DNA of 24,601 nt, from positions 1 to 24,601 of the forward strand of contig CALDQH010000062.1 in assembly GCA_937911935.1 (NCBI GenBank), in the 5' to 3' direction. How positions within the stretch are numbered: position 1 is the first letter of the stretch; every line of letters begins with the position of its first letter. The DNA comes from an uncultured Bacteroidales bacterium. GTDB lineage: Bacteria; Bacteroidota; Bacteroidia; Bacteroidales; Paludibacteraceae. Of the stretch, positions 13,415 to 20,594 are shown in pieces. Under the pieces are notes generated by a model. It did no database searches. It was given only the letters and a program-made list of their open reading frames with translations, and had not been told where the DNA came from. The translations under genes were made by a program, and so were the position numbers.

Positions 13415-14915
13415 CGATTAGGGTGGTTAGTTTCATGGAGTTAGAACCTTTGATAAGCAATGTTTTGCCGGATAGGGGATGCGCTTGCAGCCACTCTTTA
13501 AACAATGGGGTTGATGCAAAGCGTGTGCCGATACCGGTAGTGGTTTCAAAATTCTTGCCCAATAAGTATGCCTCGGTAATGCCCAATTGCTCCAAGAGCG
13601 ACACTACTTTTTGGTGCTCGGTAGCGCTGTCGTCTCCCAACTCAAACATATCGCCCAAAATAACGGCTTTGCCCTCGGTTTGAATCAAAGCAAAGTTGCG
13701 AAGTGCCGCTTCCATGCTGGTTGGGTTGGCGTTGTAAGCGTCTATAATGAGGGTATTGCGCTCGGTTTTGGTTAGTTGCGAACGGTTGTTTTGAGGGGTA
13801 TAGGTAGATAGAGCATCGGCAATATCGGCAGCCGAAACGCCAAAGTAATGTCCCACACAGGCTGCCGAAAGCATGTTGCTTACGTTGTAACTACCAATTA
13901 GCTGGCTGTTTACCTGATAATGGTTTCCGTCGATGTTTAGGTCGATGTTTACAAAAGGAGTGCAACTTACCACCTTGCCGTTAACGGGCAGGGTAGGGTT
14001 GCTGCCGTATAATTCGGTCACTGAGCTTGTCGAAGTGCCCGAATTATACGATTCATCGATTACTCGGTTGTCCTTTTCTATGTTAGCAAGCATTTCTTTT
14101 AGGTGTGCATTGTCGGCATCCAAAAATACCGTTTTGCAGCGGTCCGCTAGGTTGTGGTAAAGTTCTGCCTTGGTGTTTTTAACGCCCTCAAAACTACCAA
14201 AACCTGCCAAATGAGCCTTGCCCACGTTGGTAATAAGCCCTGCATCGGGCATTACGATGTTGGCTAAAAATTCAATTTCGCCAGGATGGTTGGCACCCAT
14301 TTCTATCACTGCCATGTTGTGCTCTTTGGTAAGGCGCAGTAGGGTTAAAGGCACACCAATGTGGTTGTTAAAGTTGCCAAGGGTATAGAGTATGTTGTAT
14401 TTTTTTGCCAATACAGCAGCCACCAACTCTTTGGTGGTGGTTTTGCCGTTGGTGCCCGTTATGCCTACGATGGGCGTGCCCAACACCTTGCGGTGATGTG
14501 CTGCCAATTGTTGCAACGCCACTAAGGTGTCTTCTACGTAGATATAGGGTGATTCGGTGATTTGGTGATTTGGTGAGTCGATGTTCTGTCCCTGAGCTTG
14601 TCGAAGGGTCGATTCACCGATTACTCGGGCTTCGCCCTCATGAAGTTGTTCACGCTCGGGATAATCAATGTAAACATTGCTTCTGCTCTCGCTTAATCGC
14701 AACTTTAGTCGATTAGTCGATTCATCGGAAGTTAACAGGTCTTTGCGCGAGGTAAGCACGTACTTGCATCCCATCTCTACGGCTTTTTCGGCAAAGTTGT
14801 TGCCATCAAAGTTTTCGCCTTTAAGGCACACAAACAAATTGCCCTCTTGGCAGGCACGACTATCGGTGCACACCCCGTTGCATGCCAAATAAGCTTGGTA
14901 TATAGTTTCGATCAT
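13404..14915 (-). CDS. murF: UDP-N-acetylmuramoyl-tripeptide--D-alanyl-D-alanine ligase (MurF) with two repeat-derived insertions
   Basis: MurF adds D-Ala-D-Ala to UDP-MurNAc-tripeptide in the cytoplasm, the last soluble step of peptidoglycan precursor synthesis. Motifs are intact: substrate-binding CTDSR (16-20), P-loop GITGTNGKTT (151-160), NFNNHIGVPLTLL (181-193), EMGANHPGEIEFL (205-217), and AYNANPTSMEAAL in the C-terminal domain. At 503 residues it is about 70 longer than usual. The excess sits in two blocks: about residues 61-122 between the N-terminal and central domains, and about 284-304 in the central domain. Both are coded by hairpin elements and 8-bp arrays of the kind found in the spacers, read in frame without a stop. 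The rest aligns as ordinary MurF, so the enzyme is probably active with surface loops added. No clear promoter box is seen within 100 bases; TACGTTTT (minus, 14996-15003) is a weak candidate. Confidence 0.95.
   Translation of the reverse strand: MIETIYQAYLACNGVCTDSRACQEGNLFVCLKGENFDGNNFAEKAVEMGCKYVLTSRKDLLTSDESTNRLKLRLSESRSNVYIDYPEREQLHEGEARVIGESTLRQAQGQNIDSPNHQITESPYIYVEDTLVALQQLAAHHRKVLGTPIVGITGTNGKTTTKELVAAVLAKKYNILYTLGNFNNHIGVPLTLLRLTKEHNMAVIEMGANHPGEIEFLANIVMPDAGLITNVGKAHLAGFGSFEGVKNTKAELYHNLADRCKTVFLDADNAHLKEMLANIEKDNRVIDESYNSGTSTSSVTELYGSNPTLPVNGKVVSCTPFVNIDLNIDGNHYQVNSQLIGSYNVSNMLSAACVGHYFGVSAADIADALSTYTPQNNRSQLTKTERNTLIIDAYNANPTSMEAALRNFALIQTEGKAVILGDMFELGDDSATEHQKVVSLLEQLGITEAYLLGKNFETTTGIGTRFASTPLFKEWLQAHPLSGKTLLIKGSNSMKLTTLIDAL
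14006..14050. repeat. G.A-core hairpin element, copy B, inside murF
   Basis: A 12-bp perfect outer stem, CGTATAATTCGG (14006-14017) with CCGAATTATACG (14039-14050), encloses a T/C mismatch and the core CACTGAGCTTGTCGAAGTG (14019-14037). It is the longest perfect hairpin in the coding part of the window. Read on the minus strand it codes for YNSGTSTSSVTEL in murF. A flanking 8-bp type stretch (CGATTCATCGATTACTCGG, 14049-14067) belongs to the same insertion. Confidence 0.9.
14548..14583. repeat. 8-bp array inside murF (TCACCNAA type)
   Basis: On the plus strand the units are GGTGATTC, GGTGATTT, GGTGATTT, GGTGAGTC. On the coding strand it gives NIDSPNHQITESP. It is the C-terminal end of the first insertion, just before the conserved YIYVEDTLVALQQLA. 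Confidence 0.75.
14590..14608. repeat. G.A-core hairpin element, copy C, inside murF
   Basis: CCCTGAGCTTGTCGAAGGG has the same core as copies A and B. The second base pair of the stem changed from A-T to C-G, so pairing is kept. It codes for STLRQAQG on the minus strand. Confidence 0.8.
14643..14705. repeat. Two-stem palindromic element, copy 2, inside murF
   Basis: Outer stem AAGTTGT (14643-14649) with GCAACTT (14699-14705, one G.T pair); inner stem CAATGT (14666-14671) with ACATTG (14674-14679) around AA. The loop-side sequences TCACGCTCGGGATAAT and CTCTCGCTTAATCGC match copy 1 at 5842-5900. It codes in frame for KLRLSESRSNVYIDYPEREQ of murF. Confidence 0.85.
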
Positions 14916-15100
14916 GATTGATGATATTATCGTATAAAACAGCGAATATACACTTTTCCGCTAAAAATTTCGCCATAAAAAAGCGTATTTCTGATAAAAC
15001 GTAGCAAAAGTGTGAAAAACCATGTGATTTTTTCTGCTTTTTCACAGGTTTGCTGTGGTTTTTAATAGGAAAGGTGTGAAAAAGTGGTATAAACAGGCAA

Positions 15101-15143
15101 TAAAAAATCAACGGCTGTAACGTTTGGGGTTACAGCCGTTGAT
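15101..15143 (-). terminator. Strong terminator of the surface-protein operon
   Basis: A perfect 15-bp stem, ATCAACGGCTGTAAC (15107-15121) with GTTACAGCCGTTGAT (15129-15143), has a 7-base loop and is followed on the minus strand by TTTTTTA. It lies 21 bases after the stop of the small Cys-rich gene and insulates murF from that operon. Confidence 0.92.
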
Positions 15144-15164
15144 GGTATGGTTTTAAGTTGTTTT

Positions 15165-15608
15165 TTACGCTTGTTGCATTCTTTTGCGATACACCGCTAC
15201 TGCGCCGTATGCTGCTACAAGGGCAAGCAAGAAAGCAGTGGGGGCGTCGAGGGGAAGAGAACTACCATTAGTACAAGACATAATGCAGTCAGTATTTAAT
15301 TGACCGCATAAATATGGGTCTAATGGGTTCTCCTCTAAACAAGGCTTTAGTACGTATTCACGACAGCAAGTCCTACAAGGTTCCACATCCTGAGGATTAT
15401 CTCCTATACATACATCTGTACTTTCAGAGCTTGCAGCACCCACCAAACTATATCCATTAATTGACACGCCAGTACTTACTTGTGTTTGAAAGGTTTCTGC
15501 CGACATAGTAGCCCCTCTATAATAAGAAGTACTAGGTAGTGAGACTGCCATCAAGGCAGTTGTCACAAACCAAAAAACAATACTTAGTATTAAACTTTTA
15601 TTTTTCAT
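15165..15608 (-). CDS. Small secreted Cys-rich protein with C-terminal membrane-anchor or sorting tail
   Basis: I do not recognise a named family. The 147-residue product has an N-terminal signal peptide (LILSIVFWFVTTALMAVSLP), a short mature domain with eight cysteines between about residues 67 and 112 (including EPCRTCC, KPCLEEN, YLCGQL, DCIMSC), and a tail SLPLDAPTAFLLALVAAYGA followed by a basic end (YRKRM). A short Pro-Leu-Asp motif, one hydrophobic helix and a basic cluster is the tripartite plan of C-terminal sorting signals; it resembles short Pro-x-Asp tails of Bacteroidota surface proteins, but it could be a plain membrane anchor. The even cysteine number suits disulfides in the periplasm or outside. 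It is last in the operon, 37 bases after the T9SS protein, and is followed by a strong terminator. Confidence 0.75.
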   Translation of the reverse strand: MKNKSLILSIVFWFVTTALMAVSLPSTSYYRGATMSAETFQTQVSTGVSINGYSLVGAASSESTDVCIGDNPQDVEPCRTCCREYVLKPCLEENPLDPYLCGQLNTDCIMSCTNGSSLPLDAPTAFLLALVAAYGAVAVYRKRMQQA

Positions 15609-15645
15609 AATTTTTAATTTTCTCTTTCTCTATTGCAATTACTTC

Positions 15646-18600
15646 TTATTTAAGGATTACTTTACCTGTTTTGGTTGCATTATCGCCAATTACCTTAACG
15701 GTATATACTCCTTGAGTTACTGGAAGATTTAGTTCTACATACTGTCCAGACACGTTATATACAGAGCTTCTACCACTCATGTCGTTTACAATAATGGTTT
15801 GTAGTTCTACTTCATTATTGCAACTAACTATAATGCGCTGTTCTTGGCTCAATATGTTGATGTTTTTGTCAGATATGCTATCTTCGATGTCAGTAACCAC
15901 CTCATCTTCTACTTGTTCTTTTGCGCCAACATTTAAGAAGAAGCGTCCTTCGCAATCCCCTACTTTAAGACCAGTTACCGTGCAAGTTTCGCCTGCCAAT
16001 AGGTTATAGGTTTTACCCTCTAGGCGGTCTTCTAACATAACCGTAGCCATATCTGCTTCACTATCCAAAGAGAATACAAAGGTTTGATCTGCAGCCGATA
16101 CTCTAATACCCAATGGGATAGGTTCGTCGTAGGTAGGCACTCTTACTCCTGCCCATTTTGCATTGTAACGCATTATGTACAAGTCAGGTAGTGTTGTTTC
16201 TTGTGCGTTAAATACTTTAGGTGCATCGGTATCGTAGTTAATTGCATCGTCTTTTAACCAGTCGATGCTTAGATTTACCGTACTGCTTGCTTCTGCAGCC
16301 TGATTGCTTACAGTAATGCTTACTTCTGGCATGTATTCTGCTATGCTACGATGCTCGGTGTTGCTTACCTCAAACGCTTCGGCAGGGATAGTAAGATCTC
16401 CACTCTCACTTGGTGTATATACAAAACCATGTTGGGCAATGATTAGTTCAGTAGCTTCTGCAGGTCTAAATGATTTATCATCATAATCATAGATTTGAAC
16501 TGTACCTCCTGTTTTGCTCTTCATAACATCAATGTTAATGTTAGCAGGATAACTGTTGTTTAATAGTACAGGTTGACCCGCAGTTAAGCCAGTATAGGTT
16601 GGCAATGCACTCTCGTTGGTAAAACGACCATTAAAGGTGTAGGCAATAACTTGAGTTGAATCGTATGACGTACTAAAGTATTTGTTGTACTCCTCTGCCG
16701 GGAACATTAAGTTAGTGCCGTACATATTAGGAATTTGAATGGCAAATACCTTATTGGCAGGAACTACTACGTTCAAATTTGGGAACGGAGTCTTCCACGA
16801 TACTGATTTACCATTCATTTCTGCCTCGTGCATCCAAACGTGTGGCAATTGTTTTTCAATAAAGTAGTGACCCGAGAGCATATCGCCAGCCTTACCACTA
16901 CCATCAAATGGTCTAATAATAGGACCTACTAATATCCATTTGCTGCGTGGAACGATTAACTCGGTACTTGCTTGGGTATAACGTTCGGTTTTACCCTCTG
17001 CAGCTAATTGTTCAACACCAATAAGTGCAGCACCGTATTCCATGGTAATACTATTTGCTATTTGAGTAGGTTTACTAATTTTACCTTTACCTGCGGTTAC
17101 CTCTTCGCCAAACCATGTTGTTGCACGTTCGGTAGAGAAATCAGCATCATCTACAATGTTTGGCAACTTAGGATATTGAAGCACACCACCTTCTGGCACA
17201 GGGTATTTGGTGGTATTTGGAGCAGGAATAACTACCTCTAAATCTTCGGTTAAAATATCCACACAAGTTACCAATTGACCATTGGGTTTGTACCAGTTGT
17301 TACGGTTGTCCCAATCGGTAGATACATTACCATTCCAAATAATTTTGGATACCTCTGTTCCTAACGATTGTTGATAAGCACCTACGGTGTATTTACCAGC
17401 ACCTTCTGCGTGGCTTGGATCGTATGGACGAGCATTACCCAAACGGTCTATCATTTGCATATCAGAGGTTAACAATCCAGACTCGTCTGTTTTAATATAT
17501 GCACCAATGTTCAATCCTTCACCTTTAATTACCAATGAACCTGGTTCTTCTGCAGCTGTTTTACATACTAAATTAGCCACATTGGTAAATGTATTAGCAG
17601 TACCACATGTGCCACCTAGAGTAAAGTCAGATACTGTTCGCTTATCAGCAAGTTCTTCCTCATAAGCACTCCAGAAGTTGTTGTACTTAAATGAACCACA
17701 CCAATCATGTTCGTCCATGGTTTGAAGGTATTTGGTATTGTTATTAGCTGTATAATTCTTAGAACCAGTATAGTTCTTACCATATACGTCCTTATCGTAT
17801 GAGTAACAGTTGTTATAGTCAAACTCTATGGTCTCTGGATAGTAGTTGCCAGTAAAGTTTACTGTTTCACTTCTATTAGAACCGACACGGAAGAAGTCGA
17901 AGTGGTTGTAATAACCAGCACCCACACGATTATCTTTTAAGAACATGGTATTGTAATAGATACCAATGTTTTGTACGGGGTGATTGATAGAACAGCCCTT
18001 TTCGTCATCACCATTGAACGACATAAGTCTTATAATAGCAACGGTGTTAGCATCCGATTTAACAGCATTTTCGTGCCAGAATACATTGGCGTAAATCAAC
18101 ACTTTTTGAGAACCTTGAATAAGGATTGAAGTAGCATGCTGACCAGTAAAGTTGTTGCGAACGAACTTAATGTTTTCTGAGTTTAAGAATTTAGCAGATG
18201 CACCCCAAAGAGCTGTGTTGTTTGCATCATCTGTACTTGCCTTCTCAAAATCAAACATCGCCTTGATTTCGTTATTTTCGAAGGTTACACCATCGTATGC
18301 AGAAATGTGGATACATGTAAAACCATGTGATTCAATGTAACAGTTTTTGATGTTAATATTTGCATTGGTCATACCACCTTGGGTTGCACAGTTCCAACTC
18401 TTACTTAAGCCTTCTGGGTTATAAGCATTATCACCTTCAACTTTAGTTCCTTCACCATTGTCAATGTCAAGAGCATTGTCTGCAGTAGCTAGATCCTTAG
18501 AAGTTCCAGTAATGTTGATATAGTCTAATGTAATGTTTTTAGAACGACGAATAGCAATGTGTTCTAGAGTAGCACGTGTACCTGTTTTATTTATTGAGCG

Positions 18601-20556
18601 TACTACCAATTCTTTACCGCCATTCATGTTTATATTGCGGAAGAATAGTGCTTTAGCAGTGTAAACATCACCACCAGTAATTCCAACTGCTTCTGTTCCT
18701 TTGTATGGTTCTTGTAAGTTTGGTACCACTTGCATTACCACAGGTTTAACCAAGGTGATTTTTTCTTGGGTTTGATTACCAATGGTTACATTTTCTACGG
18801 TACAAATGGTTTTGTGGGTTTTTAAAGTAGCCCAAGCGTCGTCGAAGCTTTTGAAGCGGAAGTCGCACTTGCTATTTGTTTCTAATGTATTGTCGATAGT
18901 TACGTAAATGGTATCGCCAAACACCGTGTTACAATCTGTAAAGTAGCGGGTTTCGCTAGATAGTTGGTAGCTATCGTCAGAGAATTTTACGTAAGAACGA
19001 TAACCATACCAATCGCTAACTACATCGCTAGCATTCACCACACCTGTAAAGTGAGCACCTTTTAGTAGGGTACCTTCTGTTTTAACTACAATGTTGTGAC
19101 TAGAAGAGGTTGGCACGCAACCACCATTTGTTTCTGTTCCACAAAGGAAGAAACCATATTCTTTAATAGTCTTACATTCTGTTTCTTCTAAGTAGGCACT
19201 AAGTGTCCAGTTGTTTTTGTTATCTTTAGCTGCATCTTCGGCTAGTAGGATGATGCTTTTTTCTACTATATTCACAGAAAATTCAACGCTACCGCTACAA
19301 TATGGAGTTTTTAGAGGTTGTGTAGCTTTTATCACTACCGTACCTGCTGTTTGTCCTGCTGTTAATGTAGTACCATTTAAAGTTGCGGCTGTTCCAGATT
19401 TCTTAGTAAATGTGATTGTAGCATCAGATGTTGAAGAGCAAATCTTGCTCAAATCTATGCTCTCGCCAAATCCAATGGTTACTACCTCTGGTACAGTATA
19501 TACAGGAGCCTCTGAGCATTGTACAGGTTCTGTCCAGATATAACCAGTTGTAGGATTATATTTAATATATACATTGGCTGTATTCAAATTTGCATTACCA
19601 CCATTGGCGTCCTTTGTAATGGTAGTACATTCATTAGAAACTTGTATATTATTTTTCCACCAATCATTTTGCCAGTTGGTTTCGTAAGACATTTTAAAGT
19701 CACCTTTTTCTTGTGCCCAGAAGTAGTAGTGTCCTTTGCCATCTTCTGTTGGTAGCATTTCATTCCAATATGAACCACCCCAACCACCAGTAATAGCACC
19801 AGTAATGTAGTATTTGTCGTGTTGGTCACCACCACCGCCAGATGTTGGATATGTTACTGACAATTTCTTGGTACTTTCATTCCAAGTAAATTGATAAGTG
19901 CCTGCAACGCTTGTTGTGATGTTACAATCACCGTCACTTGTATTAAATGTCCAATCTGTTACACTTTCTGTTATAGTACCAGTATTGCCATACCAATTAT
20001 TGCCGCCATCATGAATTTTAAATTGATAAGTAGTATTAGCAGATAAACTTACACTTGTACTTCCATTGGTAAAGACGTTAGATTCGCCCCAACTATTAAA
20101 GCTACCTTTAAGATAATAGGTAGTAGAAGAAGAACCACCGCTTATATTTTCTGTCCACAACCATCCAGCACCATTATTACCTGTTGGATCAAAACATAAG
20201 GTGCCAGAACTAGCAGTTATAGAAGCGTCTCCACCATTGTTAGATGTAGTATTATCAAAATGGAAACCTGAATCATCTGTTGCACCTTTGATATTATTCC
20301 AAAAATCATTGTTATAGTCAGCCTTATTAGATAGTTTAAACGTTCCTGTCTTGGTAAAGGATATGGTATATTTACTATCAGAGACTTTTGTCATTTTTGT
20401 AAACGAACCCCATCCGTTAAAAGCAGACCCTGTTACATAATAGTCTGTACCCCACGCACTACTGCTAACGCCAAATAGAACGCAAAGTAAGGCAAGCACT
20501 CGTAGGGCTTTGCTAAAAGCCCCACTCATAATTGTATTGTTATAAAATCTTTTCAT
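15646..20556 (-). CDS. Giant T9SS-exported protein with SusE/F-like repeats and a parallel beta-helix
   Basis: The 1636-residue product starts with a signal peptide (ALRVLALLCVLFGVSSSAWG). Three related modules follow, each opening with an aromatic start and a GW pair: YYVTGSAFNGWGSF (about 39), YYLKGSFNSWGES (about 145) and YYITGAITGGWGGSYW (about 250). Modules 1 and 3 also share a DFWNNI/DWWKNNI stretch and end GWLWTEN/GYIWTEP; this resembles carbohydrate-binding SusE/SusF-type folds, by inference. An Ig-like segment comes next, then about residues 600-920 look like a parallel beta-helix (NITLDYINITG, INIKNCYIESHG, VTFENNEIKAMF, NIKFVRNNFTG, VLIYANVFW). The last 75 residues are a T9SS type A sorting domain (IIVNDMSGRSSVYNVSG, LPVTQGVYTVKVIG, KTGKVILK). 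It is therefore probably released or lipid-anchored at the cell surface. It begins 38 bases after the CotH-domain gene. Ligand and enzymatic activity are unknown; no catalytic residues are assigned. Confidence 0.85.
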   Translation of the reverse strand: MKRFYNNTIMSGAFSKALRVLALLCVLFGVSSSAWGTDYYVTGSAFNGWGSFTKMTKVSDSKYTISFTKTGTFKLSNKADYNNDFWNNIKGATDDSGFHFDNTTSNNGGDASITASSGTLCFDPTGNNGAGWLWTENISGGSSSTTYYLKGSFNSWGESNVFTNGSTSVSLSANTTYQFKIHDGGNNWYGNTGTITESVTDWTFNTSDGDCNITTSVAGTYQFTWNESTKKLSVTYPTSGGGGDQHDKYYITGAITGGWGGSYWNEMLPTEDGKGHYYFWAQEKGDFKMSYETNWQNDWWKNNIQVSNECTTITKDANGGNANLNTANVYIKYNPTTGYIWTEPVQCSEAPVYTVPEVVTIGFGESIDLSKICSSTSDATITFTKKSGTAATLNGTTLTAGQTAGTVVIKATQPLKTPYCSGSVEFSVNIVEKSIILLAEDAAKDNKNNWTLSAYLEETECKTIKEYGFFLCGTETNGGCVPTSSSHNIVVKTEGTLLKGAHFTGVVNASDVVSDWYGYRSYVKFSDDSYQLSSETRYFTDCNTVFGDTIYVTIDNTLETNSKCDFRFKSFDDAWATLKTHKTICTVENVTIGNQTQEKITLVKPVVMQVVPNLQEPYKGTEAVGITGGDVYTAKALFFRNINMNGGKELVVRSINKTGTRATLEHIAIRRSKNITLDYINITGTSKDLATADNALDIDNGEGTKVEGDNAYNPEGLSKSWNCATQGGMTNANINIKNCYIESHGFTCIHISAYDGVTFENNEIKAMFDFEKASTDDANNTALWGASAKFLNSENIKFVRNNFTGQHATSILIQGSQKVLIYANVFWHENAVKSDANTVAIIRLMSFNGDDEKGCSINHPVQNIGIYYNTMFLKDNRVGAGYYNHFDFFRVGSNRSETVNFTGNYYPETIEFDYNNCYSYDKDVYGKNYTGSKNYTANNNTKYLQTMDEHDWCGSFKYNNFWSAYEEELADKRTVSDFTLGGTCGTANTFTNVANLVCKTAAEEPGSLVIKGEGLNIGAYIKTDESGLLTSDMQMIDRLGNARPYDPSHAEGAGKYTVGAYQQSLGTEVSKIIWNGNVSTDWDNRNNWYKPNGQLVTCVDILTEDLEVVIPAPNTTKYPVPEGGVLQYPKLPNIVDDADFSTERATTWFGEEVTAGKGKISKPTQIANSITMEYGAALIGVEQLAAEGKTERYTQASTELIVPRSKWILVGPIIRPFDGSGKAGDMLSGHYFIEKQLPHVWMHEAEMNGKSVSWKTPFPNLNVVVPANKVFAIQIPNMYGTNLMFPAEEYNKYFSTSYDSTQVIAYTFNGRFTNESALPTYTGLTAGQPVLLNNSYPANINIDVMKSKTGGTVQIYDYDDKSFRPAEATELIIAQHGFVYTPSESGDLTIPAEAFEVSNTEHRSIAEYMPEVSITVSNQAAEASSTVNLSIDWLKDDAINYDTDAPKVFNAQETTLPDLYIMRYNAKWAGVRVPTYDEPIPLGIRVSAADQTFVFSLDSEADMATVMLEDRLEGKTYNLLAGETCTVTGLKVGDCEGRFFLNVGAKEQVEDEVVTDIEDSISDKNINILSQEQRIIVSCNNEVELQTIIVNDMSGRSSVYNVSGQYVELNLPVTQGVYTVKVIGDNATKTGKVILK

Positions 20557-20594
20557 ATTGTGTATTTTTTATTTTCTTACTAAGGTTCTATTTA

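Noticed and set aside
14006..14050. The murF palindrome as an integron attC site
   Set aside because: No R-box type RYYYAAC/GTTRRRY pair and no integrase; it also sits inside an essential gene.
14004..14735. murF as a pseudogene because of its insertions
   Set aside because: The frame is uninterrupted and every catalytic motif is present, and its stop overlaps the next start as in a working operon.
14860..15111. An 83-codon frame on the minus strand overlapping the start of murF
   Set aside because: It lies mostly in an A/T-rich non-coding spacer, overlaps 56 bases of murF in another frame, and its product shows no domain or plausible signal peptide followed by a mature part.
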